Shown in pieces: positions 1 to 7,531 of a stretch of 23,267 nucleotides of DNA (the first letter of the stretch is position 1; each line of letters begins with the position of its first letter). The DNA comes from Planococcaceae bacterium UBA3378. Lineage in GTDB: Bacteria > Bacillota > Bacilli > Bacillales_A > Planococcaceae. The stretch spans positions 1 to 23,267 of the forward strand of contig DEQA01000320.1 in NCBI GenBank assembly GCA_002359075.1, written 5' to 3'. The notes beneath the pieces were generated by a model. It did no database searches and was not told where the DNA came from. It saw nothing but the letters and a program-made list of their open reading frames with translations. Position numbers and translations under genes: made by a program.

Positions 1-1392
1 AAACCAGGTATTGGCTATCCAATGAGATGGGAAGATCAAGAGCAATATAAAGGCGGCTGGACGTTAAAAAACGGAAAGCTTGAGCTGAAGTCGGGTAGTA
101 AATTATCTAAAGTAGCTTTAGGAAAGATTTTTTATAACCCGGATATGCCGGAAATGAAAGATTACTATGAACCTTGGACATATAACTATGAGCATTTAAC
201 TACTGCCGGTGAGAAAAAACACCAACCAGTTGCTAGACCACATTCTGCTGTGACTGGCGAGAAAATGAACCTTGAATGGGGACCAAACTGGGAAGATGAT
301 TTAGCCGGTGTTCATGCAACTGGTCCAAAAGATCCGAACATCGAAAAGATTGAAGAAGATATTAAATTTAATTTTGAACAGGCGTTTATGATGTACTTGC
401 CGCGTTTATGTGAGCACTGTTTAAACCCTGGATGTGTTGCTTCATGTCCATCTGGTGCTATGTATAAACGTGATGAAGACGGCATTGTTTTAGTAGACCA
501 AGAGGCTTGCCGTGGCTGGCGTTATTGTATGACAGGTTGCCCTTATAAAAAGGTGTACTTCAACTGGAAAACAAATAAAGCAGAAAAATGTACATTCTGC
601 TTCCCGCGTATTGAAGCAGGTATGCCAACTGTTTGTTCCGAAACATGCACAGGGCGTATCCGTTATTTAGGGGTTATGCTGTATGATGCAGATAAAGTAG
701 CTGAAGCTGCAGCTACAGAGAATGAAAAAGACTTATATAAAGCACAATGCGATCTGTTTTTAGATCCAAATGATCCTAAAGTAATCGAACAGGCTCGTAA
801 AGACGGCATAGGTGAAGATTGGCTGGAAGCTGCACAAAATTCACCGGTTTATAAGCTGGCGATTGAATATAAATTAGCATTCCCGCTTCATCCGGAATTC
901 CGTACATTGCCAATGGTTTGGTATGTACCGCCATTAAGTCCGATTATGAACTATTTCGAAGGGAAAGATTCGATTCAAAATCCTGATTATATCTTCCCTG
1001 CTATCGAAGAAATGCGTACACCGATTCAATATATCGCCAATATGTTAACAGCCGGCGATACACAAACGGTGAAGGAAGCTCTTCAAAAAATGGCCATGAT
1101 GCGTATGTACATGCGTGCGAAATCTTCAGGAAAAGACTTTGATGATAATCGTCTAAGCAGACTTGGATTAACTTCTCAACAAACTGAAGCTATGTATCGC
1201 TTATTGGCAATTGCAAAATATGAAGATCGATTTGTTATCCCGACTTCTCATAAAGAGGGACATTTAGATACGTATCGTTCACAAGGTTTGGAAGGATATT
1301 CCATGGATTGTGGAGGATGCGGGGCAGCCCCAGGTAAGAGCGGTAAAGAAATTTACGAAGAAAACTTCTATGGAGGAATCTGGCGTGATTAA
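1..1392 (+). CDS. narH: Respiratory nitrate reductase beta subunit (5'-truncated by window edge)
   Basis: NarH is the iron-sulfur subunit of membrane-bound respiratory nitrate reductase. It passes electrons from the NarI hemes to the NarG molybdenum site on the cytoplasmic face. The frame is open from base 1, so the start and the first cysteine cluster lie upstream; 463 residues are visible. Three cysteine groups remain: CEHC-LNPGC-x3-C near 409-450, the CRGWRYC-x3-C group near 508-540, and CTFC with a later C-x3-C near 589-650. The tryptophan in CRGW is the family mark of the 3Fe-4S cluster site. The end carries a Cys-rich CGGCG motif followed by a tail ending in GGIWRD. The stop overlaps narJ by 8 bases, which points to translational coupling. 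Identity is certain from the motifs and the narJ-narI neighbours. Confidence 0.97.
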   Translation, partial: KPGIGYPMRWEDQEQYKGGWTLKNGKLELKSGSKLSKVALGKIFYNPDMPEMKDYYEPWTYNYEHLTTAGEKKHQPVARPHSAVTGEKMNLEWGPNWEDDLAGVHATGPKDPNIEKIEEDIKFNFEQAFMMYLPRLCEHCLNPGCVASCPSGAMYKRDEDGIVLVDQEACRGWRYCMTGCPYKKVYFNWKTNKAEKCTFCFPRIEAGMPTVCSETCTGRIRYLGVMLYDADKVAEAAATENEKDLYKAQCDLFLDPNDPKVIEQARKDGIGEDWLEAAQNSPVYKLAIEYKLAFPLHPEFRTLPMVWYVPPLSPIMNYFEGKDSIQNPDYIFPAIEEMRTPIQYIANMLTAGDTQTVKEALQKMAMMRMYMRAKSSGKDFDDNRLSRLGLTSQQTEAMYRLLAIAKYEDRFVIPTSHKEGHLDTYRSQGLEGYSMDCGGCGAAPGKSGKEIYEENFYGGIWRD

Positions 1393-1957
1393 TTTAGAGG
1401 AGCTTTATAAGCATAAGCATGCATTTGGTTTCTTCGCTCAACAATTGTCATATCCAGAGAAAATAAATTTTAATCCGTTATTAATTGAGGAATCTTTTGA
1501 TTCCTCAGATCCTGCTTATGAGTCCATCCAAACGTATTGGAAACTTATTCAGGAATATAGTATGGAAGAAATTGAAGAAATGTATGTGAAAATATTCGAT
1601 TTCCAAAAAGATTCCACTCTATATATGACATATTTTAAATTTGAAGATACAAAAGAACGCGGGCAAATGCTTGCCAAATTAAAAGTGTTGTATGAAATGT
1701 TTGGATTAAATATGCCGGATGAAGAACTTTCTGATTATTTACCATTAATGTGTGAATTTCTATATGCAGCGGAATGGCTTGGTGATGACCGTGCTGAAGA
1801 AAGCCTCACTATGTTATTTGCGGTGTTAGAGGATGGTACCTACTATCTTCTGAAATCATTAGAAGAGCATAAATGCCCTTATTATTATGTAATTAAGGCA
1901 TTACGTGAAACATTTAAAGCATGTATAAATAATAAGGCGGTAGATAACCATGAATAG
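1385..1957 (+). CDS. narJ: Nitrate reductase assembly chaperone NarJ (delta subunit)
   Basis: NarJ is a cytoplasmic TorD-family chaperone that holds NarG while the molybdenum cofactor is inserted and the complex docks on NarI. It is not part of the final enzyme. I chose the GTG at 1385 because GGAGG at 1372-1376 sits 8 bases before it. This gives 190 residues, in line with the family's usual 180-240. An in-frame ATG at 1370 has no ribosome binding site of its own and would put GGAGG inside the gene. The protein is acidic and helical (it begins MINLEELYKHKHAFGFF), with the family-like LSYPEK segment near the start. It overlaps narH by 8 bases and narI by 8 bases, so the three are one transcription unit. 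Confidence 0.93.
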   Translation: MINLEELYKHKHAFGFFAQQLSYPEKINFNPLLIEESFDSSDPAYESIQTYWKLIQEYSMEEIEEMYVKIFDFQKDSTLYMTYFKFEDTKERGQMLAKLKVLYEMFGLNMPDEELSDYLPLMCEFLYAAEWLGDDRAEESLTMLFAVLEDGTYYLLKSLEEHKCPYYYVIKALRETFKACINNKAVDNHE

Positions 1958-2642
1958 TCTCAATCAATTTCTTTGGATTATATTTCCTTATATTTGTCTA
2001 GCTGTATGTATTATTGGCCATGTTTATCGCTATCGTACAGATCAATTTGGCTGGACAGCTAAGTCGAGTGAATTCGTCGAAAAGAAACAATTGAAAATTG
2101 GAAGTATGATGTTCCATTTAGGAATCATTCCAGTTATTGCCGGTCACATCGTAGGACTTGGCATTCCAAAAGAATGGCTGCATGCGATGGGTGTAAGTGA
2201 CCATCTCTATCATATAGGTGCTGTGTATATCGGAAGTATTTTTGGTTTCTTAACATTAGGCGGAATGATTGTATTAACATCACGACGCTTTACAAAGAAA
2301 AATGTACGTAAATTAAGTACTGCTTCAGATTTAATTGTAAATGTGCTACTATTATTTATCGTTTTCTTGGGAATGTATAGTACAGTAGTAACAAATATAG
2401 TAGAGCCGGACTTTGATTATCGTTCTACCATTTCAGTATGGTTCCGTGATCTCTTCCTTTTTAGTCCAGATGCCTCTGTAATGGCAGCTGTTCCATTATC
2501 GTTCAAACTTCACATTTTAGCGGGCCTTGCTATATTTGCTCTTTGGCCATTTACAAGACTTGTTCACGTTTGGAGTGTACCAGTCAGCTATATGAGTCGA
2601 AACTATATTCTATATCGTAAAAATTATAAAAAGTCATACTAG
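1950..2642 (+). CDS. narI: Respiratory nitrate reductase gamma subunit (cytochrome b)
   Basis: NarI is the membrane cytochrome b that oxidises menaquinol and feeds electrons to NarH. The 230 residues contain about five hydrophobic spans: roughly 6-24, 52-71, 88-110, 127-148 and 184-206. Histidines at 56, 66, 188 and 206 lie in the second and last spans; these positions match, almost residue for residue, the four heme-b ligands of the E. coli protein (His56, 66, 187, 205). The ATG at 1950 follows an AAGGCGG site at 1934-1940 and overlaps the end of narJ by 8 bases. A terminator follows directly, so narI closes the operon. Confidence 0.96.
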   Translation: MNSLNQFLWIIFPYICLAVCIIGHVYRYRTDQFGWTAKSSEFVEKKQLKIGSMMFHLGIIPVIAGHIVGLGIPKEWLHAMGVSDHLYHIGAVYIGSIFGFLTLGGMIVLTSRRFTKKNVRKLSTASDLIVNVLLLFIVFLGMYSTVVTNIVEPDFDYRSTISVWFRDLFLFSPDASVMAAVPLSFKLHILAGLAIFALWPFTRLVHVWSVPVSYMSRNYILYRKNYKKSY

Positions 2643-2649
2643 ATCATAA

Positions 2650-2680
2650 AAGAAGAGGGCAATATGCCTTCTTCTTTATT
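2650..2680 (+). terminator. Intrinsic terminator of the nar operon
   Basis: An 11-bp stem (AAGAAGAGGGC at 2650-2660 with GCCTTCTTCTT at 2666-2676) has one G-T wobble, a 5-base loop, and a short T-rich tail. It starts 8 bases after the narI stop. The T tract is weak, so termination may be incomplete. Confidence 0.75.
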
Positions 2681-2967
2681 CTAAGTGGATATTTTTAAAT
2701 TCATATATTATTATATACGTGTACCTTTTGAGAGCGCGGTTTGGATGTTTTTACGCTTCTTTCGTGACTGGGAGTATGAGAGCTTTCAATGCAACCAAAA
2801 GTAAATTCCGCCTTTTCATTCCTTTGTAGGAAATTATATTAATATACTTTCCTAAATTGGTATTTAACGGAATTGAGCTTTGGAGCAGGGAACAATTGTG
2901 GAACAATAAATGGTTCCGTTTGTTTGATTATAAGAAAAGGAAAGATTCATCACCGTAACCTAAGGTT
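2681..2967. other. Intergenic stretch, no gene recognised
   Basis: This AT-rich stretch follows the nar terminator. Stops interrupt all six frames, and I saw no clear promoter, stem or repeat. It may be the decayed 5' part of the broken frame that follows. Confidence 0.4.
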
Positions 2968-3470
2968 GATTTCCATTCTGGCTGGATGCTTTCCAGGGGG
3001 GCACGGTTCCAACTACATATACTTCGGGGATCGACCTCGAATATATTAAATTTTCCCCACATGCTCACCCCTTTAAGGAGTCCTCAGCCGGTACTCCAAT
3101 CAACCCATTATAAAATTGTTTTGTCATCCCTACCTATGATGAAGTGCCAAATGAAGAAGAGTTTACTATTTCTGTATGTCTTTTGAAGAATATCTTATTA
3201 AATAGAGGAAGATATCTGAAGAAAAAAGCAATAGCTGGAGAGGTATTTCGTAAAGAAAATGATTAACCCAAGGAAAATGTAGATAATATTGCTACAGAAG
3301 ACGCTGTGATCATTAGGATAAGTCAGCAAGAATTTATTACGATAGGTTGCGTTACCTGAATAAAGAAAAATATCGTAATTAGTTATTTAGCTTCTGAGCG
3401 AATAATCCGCAATTCCGAAGATAAGAAAGAAATTTGGGATCAGCAAAAAAGAAGGCTTTGTGTATGTTAA
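2968..3470 (+). pseudogene. Decayed coding region, family not recognised
   Basis: From 2968 the frame reads DFHSGWMLSRG. At the six-G run 2996-3001 the coding-like sense moves to the frame of base 3000 and goes on as GTVPTTYTSGIDLEYIKF. That frame then runs to 3470 with only three internal stops: TAA at 3111, TAA at 3264 and TGA at 3357. In DNA this AT-rich a non-coding frame of about 158 codons should hit clearly more stops. The text between the stops looks like ordinary protein (for example FVIPTYDEVPNEEEFTI). I read it as one gene broken by a frameshift at a G run plus three nonsense changes. I do not recognise the family. A short open frame at 2986-3186 covers part of it but uses the out-of-phase reading after the G run. 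Neither a start nor a ribosome binding site is clear. Confidence 0.5.
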
Positions 3471-3728
3471 ATCAAAACATTTTAAACCATACTATCACTT
3501 ACTATAAAATGAATGATATAGTTCTTTTTGTTGCGGCATAGGGTATCACGGTTTTGGACGCCATAATGCTTTAAAGAAAATTCATGGACATTGCCGCCTT
3601 CGCAACAGTAGCATACAATGGCTGTGGCAGAGGAACTTGTTATGATAGGCTGTGTTTATGCTAATCGATTTACTATTTATACACATGTATTCTTTTACCC
3701 AAAAATGAAATAAGCTAACAAATGGAAA
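3471..3728. other. Intergenic stretch upstream of moaA, no gene supported
   Basis: Short protein-like pieces appear around 3530-3640 in two plus-strand frames, each broken by stops, so this may continue the decayed region before it. I saw no confident promoter or FNR-type dyad (TGTGA-N6-TCACA) here, although moaA must be transcribed from somewhere in this stretch or by read-through from nar. Confidence 0.35.
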
Positions 3729-3741
3729 GGCGGGGAACAAA

Positions 3742-4758
3742 ATTACTAATCTACATGACCAACTAAATAGACCATTAAGAGATTTAAGAATATCCGTGAC
3801 AGACCGGTGTAATTTCCGCTGTCAATATTGCATGCCTTCAGAAGTATTTGGTCCAGATTATGCTTTTTTACCGTCCGATAAAATATTGAGTTTTGAAGAA
3901 ATAGAACGATTAGTAAAGATTTTCGTTTCCTTAGGCGTGAAAAAAATACGTATTACGGGTGGTGAGCCGCTACTGCGCCGTGAGCTTCCGAAATTAATAG
4001 AACGTATTCACCGCATAGAGGGTGTAGAGGATATAGCCTTAACGACAAATGGAACTTTACTGAAAAAATATGCGAATGATTTAGCAAAAGCAGGGTTATC
4101 CCGTGTATCTGTTAGTCTGGATTCGCTAAATGAGGAATGTTTTTCCGAGATGAATGGTCATCGGGGGAAAGTGCAAACCGTATTAGAGGGTATAGAGAAG
4201 GCTGCAGAAGCAGGCTTACAAGTAAAGATCAATATGGTTGTTCAAAAAGGAAAAAATGATCAAGATATTGTTGAGATGGCAGAGTTCTTTAAAGAAAAAC
4301 AGCATATCCTTCGTTATATTGAATATATGGATGTCGGTAATTCAAATGGCTGGCGGCTGGATGATGTTGTGTCGAAGAAGGAAATTGTTGATAAAGTTCA
4401 TCAATTTTCTCCATTGAAACCTGTAGAACCTAACTATAAAGGGGAAGTGGCTTCACGCTATCAATATGAGGACGGCCAGGGTGAAATCGGTGTCATTTCA
4501 TCTGTAACAGATTCTTTTTGTTCTACTTGTTCGCGTGCCCGTATTTCTGCAGAGGGAAAATTATATACTTGTTTATTTGCAACTGAGGGAACGAATTTAC
4601 GGAATTTGTTAAGATCTGAAGCAGATGATGAAACAATCAAGGGATGCATTACGAGTGTATGGGAAAATAGAAATGACCGTTACTCTGATGAACGGACTGA
4701 ACAAACAGTAGAAAAAAGAAAAAGCTCAAAAATTGAAATGTCACATATAGGCGGCTAG
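3742..4758 (+). CDS. moaA: GTP 3',8-cyclase MoaA, apparent ATT start
   Basis: This radical SAM enzyme carries out the first step of molybdenum cofactor synthesis, turning GTP into 3',8-cyclo-dihydro-GTP, which MoaC converts to cPMP. The radical SAM cysteines are C23, C27 and C30 (DRCNFRCQYC). The C-terminal cluster cysteines are C260, C263 and C277 (CSTCSRAR), and the chain ends in the family's Gly-Gly. The conserved RPLRDLRISVTDRC segment lies upstream of the only ordinary start codon (GTG 3796), so that start would delete an essential part. In-frame codons run back to a TGA at 3706 with no ATG, GTG or TTG. A purine-rich AAAGGCGGGG (3726-3735) sits 6 bases before ATT at 3742, which gives 338 residues, the normal length. 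The start choice is inference; the identity is firm. Confidence 0.93.
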   Translation: MTNLHDQLNRPLRDLRISVTDRCNFRCQYCMPSEVFGPDYAFLPSDKILSFEEIERLVKIFVSLGVKKIRITGGEPLLRRELPKLIERIHRIEGVEDIALTTNGTLLKKYANDLAKAGLSRVSVSLDSLNEECFSEMNGHRGKVQTVLEGIEKAAEAGLQVKINMVVQKGKNDQDIVEMAEFFKEKQHILRYIEYMDVGNSNGWRLDDVVSKKEIVDKVHQFSPLKPVEPNYKGEVASRYQYEDGQGEIGVISSVTDSFCSTCSRARISAEGKLYTCLFATEGTNLRNLLRSEADDETIKGCITSVWENRNDRYSDERTEQTVEKRKSSKIEMSHIGG

Positions 4759-4787
4759 ACGAAATAGTGAGAAGTGTAATAATAAAT

Positions 4788-4828
4788 AAACAGAAAAATC
4801 GGCAAAAGAATGCCGAATTTTTCTGTTT
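4788..4828. terminator. Bidirectional terminator between moaA and moaC
   Basis: AAACAGAAAAATCGGCA (4788-4804) pairs with TGCCGAATTTTTCTGTTT (4811-4828) with one bulged A and a 6-base loop. The arms are A-rich and T-rich, so either strand yields a stem followed by T's. It lies 29 bases after the moaA stop and touches the moaC stop, and so serves the two convergent units. Confidence 0.85.
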
Positions 4829-5309
4829 ATTCCCGCACATAGGTACCGCTTTTTCCGCCTGTTTTTTGAACAAGGTATGTTTCTTTAATCACCATCGATT
4901 TATCGACGGCTTTACACATATCATAAAAAGTCAGTGCAGCAATGGATACGGCTGTTAGTGCTTCCATTTCAACGCCTGTTTTCCCGCTGCATTTTACTGT
5001 AGCTTGAATATGTAGTTCATAACCAACCGCTGCTTTTTTGTACTCGAATTGGAAATCAGTTCCTTGTAACTGTATAGGATGACACATTGGAATAATGTCT
5101 GCTGTTTTTTTAGCGCCCATAATCCCGGCAATTTGCGCCACCTGCGTAGGGTCGCCCTTTTTAATGCCCCCTTGCTCGATGGCTTGATAAACTTCATCGG
5201 ATAAAGTAATAGTGGCACGAGCGATCGCTGTACGGCTTGTAATTGTTTTTTCGGAAATGTCGACCATTTTAGGGCGACCTTCTTCGTTCCAGTGTGTAAA
5301 ATTACTCAT
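4827..5309 (-). CDS. moaC: Cyclic pyranopterin monophosphate synthase MoaC
   Basis: MoaC converts the MoaA product into cyclic pyranopterin monophosphate in the cytoplasm. The 160 residues show the family signatures MVDISEK near residue 15, IPMCHPI near 75, and SGKTGVEMEALTAVS near 113, with the active-site histidine and lysine region included. The start ATG at 5309 follows AAAGGAAG on the minus strand and overlaps the mobA stop by 8 bases. The frame stays open further upstream, but that part lies inside mobA and has no better start. It is the last gene of moaB-mobA-moaC and ends in a bidirectional terminator shared with moaA. Confidence 0.95.
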   Translation of the reverse strand: MSNFTHWNEEGRPKMVDISEKTITSRTAIARATITLSDEVYQAIEQGGIKKGDPTQVAQIAGIMGAKKTADIIPMCHPIQLQGTDFQFEYKKAAVGYELHIQATVKCSGKTGVEMEALTAVSIAALTFYDMCKAVDKSMVIKETYLVQKTGGKSGTYVRE

Positions 5310-5892
5310 AATTAGACTTCCTTTCAGTTGTTTGTGACCAGTCCTGCTGCGTATTGATGTTGATAAATGTGGAGCTTTCCATTTCAAACGGTACATAACA
5401 AACTTGAAGTTGCTCTAGCAACGCGTTCATACTTCGCTTGTTTTGTTGAACTAATTGATTTGCATTAGATAAAGCACTACGGCGATATAAAGCAGCAAGC
5501 GGCTGTAATCTTGAAGCTTGCTTAGGAACAATAGCATCAAAACGATTATCGATAAATGACAGCATCGTTCGGACAAAATCCGCCTGTATAAAAGGCATAT
5601 CACTCGCTATGACAAAGAACCACTCCACATCAGGAAAGTTCATCATAATATTTTGCAAGGCAAACAGGGGGCCTTGATGAGGTTGTTTTTCAATGATCCA
5701 ATGAACCTTTTCTTGGGGAAACTTTGATTGCAAGCTAGTGTTGGTAGCGATAATTAAAGGCTCCAGCTGATTTTTTTGCAAGGCATTGAGACTATGCTTA
5801 TATAAGGGATGACCATCAAACACTTCAAACATTTTAGGCTGGCCATATCTTGAAGATTGACCACCAGCTAAAACAACGCCGGCGATTTTCAT
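5302..5892 (-). CDS. mobA: Molybdenum cofactor guanylyltransferase MobA
   Basis: MobA joins GMP from GTP to Mo-molybdopterin, giving the guanine dinucleotide cofactor used by nitrate reductase. The N-terminus reads AGVVLAGGQSSRYGQPK, the nucleotide-binding LAGGxSxRxGxxK signature of the family. The segment VIASDMPF near residue 95 fits the metal-binding aspartate motif. The 196-residue length is normal. The ATG overlaps the moaB stop as ATGA, and its own stop overlaps moaC by 8 bases. With moaB and moaC it forms a tightly coupled minus-strand unit. Confidence 0.94.
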   Translation of the reverse strand: MKIAGVVLAGGQSSRYGQPKMFEVFDGHPLYKHSLNALQKNQLEPLIIATNTSLQSKFPQEKVHWIIEKQPHQGPLFALQNIMMNFPDVEWFFVIASDMPFIQADFVRTMLSFIDNRFDAIVPKQASRLQPLAALYRRSALSNANQLVQQNKRSMNALLEQLQVCYVPFEMESSTFININTQQDWSQTTERKSNYE

Positions 5893-6383
5893 AGGCGATG
5901 CAGCTCCCCTACAAAATGTTGGACAGTCGGAACAATCAGCTTTGTCATGGCAAGTGCTACGGCATTCGGAGAACCGGGTATCACATAGATCGCCGTTTTT
6001 TCGCGACTACCTGCTGTAGCACGGCTAAACATCGCTTTTGGACCAATCTCTTCATAGCTTAGTGCTCGAAATAATTCACCAAAACCCATCATTTCTTTTT
6101 CGAAAAGAGGGAGAATTGTTTCGTAAGTTTGATCTCTTGGTGTAAATCCTGTTCCTCCTGTTACGATAATCGTATTAATCTTTTGATCAATGCACCATTT
6201 TTTTATTTGATTTTCTATTTCAAGTGGTTCATCTTTTGAAATTTGGTAGTCCACCAATTCAAAGGAAGCTTCTTGAAGGAACGATTGAATTTGTTGACCG
6301 CCCAAATCATTTGCCTTTGTACGTGTGTCACTTACTGTTAAGATGGCGGCACGTATCGGAAATTGATGATGTGTAGGGTGCAT
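5889..6383 (-). CDS. moaB: Molybdenum cofactor biosynthesis protein MoaB (MogA family)
   Basis: This MogA/MoaB-type protein adenylates molybdopterin before MoeA inserts molybdate. Over 164 residues it carries AAILTVSDTR near the start, the molybdopterin-binding TGGTGFTPRDQT near 75-86, and VIPGSPNAV near the end, all typical of the family. AGGAGGT on the minus strand lies before the ATG at 6383. It is the first gene of the minus-strand unit, about 50 bases downstream of a good sigma-A promoter. MoaB and MogA proteins are similar; MoaB is the usual name in Bacilli. Confidence 0.93.
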   Translation of the reverse strand: MHPTHHQFPIRAAILTVSDTRTKANDLGGQQIQSFLQEASFELVDYQISKDEPLEIENQIKKWCIDQKINTIIVTGGTGFTPRDQTYETILPLFEKEMMGFGELFRALSYEEIGPKAMFSRATAGSREKTAIYVIPGSPNAVALAMTKLIVPTVQHFVGELHRL

Positions 6384-6440
6384 GGTAAAAGACCTCCTGC
6401 AGTAGTATTGATATAGTTTTTTCTGAAAAACAACACTTTT

Positions 6441-6468
6441 ATTATAATGCTATACATGAAAAGGTCAA
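6441..6468 (-). promoter_or_regulatory. Sigma-A promoter of moaB-mobA-moaC
   Basis: On the minus strand the -35 is TTGACC (6468-6463), the spacer is 16 bases, and the -10 is a perfect TATAAT (6446-6441). Transcription would start near 6434 and leave a leader of about 50 bases. The TATAAT lies in the near-symmetric ATTATAAT, so a plus-strand -10 for moeB (6443-6448) overlaps it, though no good plus-strand -35 is visible. Confidence 0.7.
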
Positions 6469-6501
6469 ACCAAAATTCAAAAAAGAAAGGCAAACACATT
6501 T

Positions 6502-7518
6502 ATGCATAACAGATATTCTAGACAACAATTATTCAGACCAATCGGAGAAAAAGGGCAGCAGCTTCTAAAACAAAAACATGTCTTGATTATAGGAGTTGGG
6601 GCATTAGGCAGTGCCAGCGCAGAAGCATTGGTGAGAGCCGGTATCGGAAAGTTGACGATTATTGACCGTGATTATGTGGAGTGGAGTAATTTACAAAGGC
6701 AGCAGCTTTATACCGAACAAGATGCCCGGGAAAAGGTGCCGAAAGTGATCGCTGCGAAAAAGCGGCTGCAAAGCATTAACTCAGAAGTGGAAATCAACGC
6801 CTCTGTTCTTGATGCCTCTTCAGAGCAGTTACTCCCATTGCTGGCAAATGTAGATGTTATGGTAGACGCAACGGATAATTTTGATGTTCGCTTTATGATG
6901 AATGATCTTGCACAAAAATACCGTATTCCTTGGGTTTATGGTTCCTGTATCGGGAGTTATGGTGCTACTTATACGATTGTACCCGGGAAAACACCTTGTT
7001 ACCATTGTTTGCTAAAGGTTATGCCGAATACAGGGATGACATGTGATACGGTTGGCATTATCAGCCCGGCTGTCCAAATGGTGGCCGCCTATCAGGTTGC
7101 AGAAGTATTCAAACTTTTAGTGGGGGATGAGAAAGCCTTACGGAAAAATTACTTAACATTTGATGTTTGGCAAAATCAACACTATGAAATGAACGTAGAA
7201 AAAATACGTGATAGCAACTGCCCATCTTGTGGTGAAAATCCGACCTATCCGTATTTAGCATATGAAAACCAAACAAAATTAGATATATTATGCGGTCGCG
7301 ATGCCATTCAAATCCGTCCGCCTAAACCGATTCACTATAATTTGGATCAGCTCGCTGTTCAACTTCGATCTTATGGTGAAATTCAAAAAAACCCTTATTT
7401 ATTATCTTGCCAAGCAGAAGACTATCGTCTGGTTGTTTTCCAGGATGGACGTGTTGTCATACACGGGGTACAGGATGTACAAAAGGCGAAAATCATTTAT
7501 TACCGTTTGCTTGGATAA
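6502..7518 (+). CDS. moeB: Molybdopterin-synthase adenylyltransferase MoeB (ThiF/HesA family)
   Basis: MoeB adenylates the C-terminal glycine of MoaD so that sulfur can be loaded on it. The 338 residues open with the E1-like region, including the GVGALGS nucleotide loop near 31-37 and the VDATDNFDVR segment near 121-130. Two CxxC pairs (C166/C169 and C240/C243) form the structural zinc site, and C181 (MTCDT) matches the conserved cysteine of ThiF/MoeB proteins. The C-terminal 90 residues look like a rhodanese-type extension with no obvious active-site cysteine loop. A thiamine role (ThiF) cannot be ruled out from sequence, but the setting in a moa/moe/mob operon favours MoeB. A modest AAAGAAAGG site precedes the ATG. 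Confidence 0.9.
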   Translation: MHNRYSRQQLFRPIGEKGQQLLKQKHVLIIGVGALGSASAEALVRAGIGKLTIIDRDYVEWSNLQRQQLYTEQDAREKVPKVIAAKKRLQSINSEVEINASVLDASSEQLLPLLANVDVMVDATDNFDVRFMMNDLAQKYRIPWVYGSCIGSYGATYTIVPGKTPCYHCLLKVMPNTGMTCDTVGIISPAVQMVAAYQVAEVFKLLVGDEKALRKNYLTFDVWQNQHYEMNVEKIRDSNCPSCGENPTYPYLAYENQTKLDILCGRDAIQIRPPKPIHYNLDQLAVQLRSYGEIQKNPYLLSCQAEDYRLVVFQDGRVVIHGVQDVQKAKIIYYRLLG

Positions 7519-7531
7519 AGGAGTGTTCCGG

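Noticed and set aside
2995..3002. Programmed frameshift at the six-G run
   Set aside because: Three further nonsense codons in the downstream frame make plain decay the better explanation.
2986..3186. 66-residue open frame between nar and moaA
   Set aside because: After the G run the coding-like sense lies in another frame; this one has no ribosome binding site.
3796..4758. moaA starting at GTG 3796
   Set aside because: It would remove the conserved RPLRDLRIS segment directly before the radical SAM cysteines, and no ribosome binding site precedes it.
4649..4958. Short frames over the moaA-moaC terminator
   Set aside because: They are produced by the inverted repeat and by the real genes on either side.
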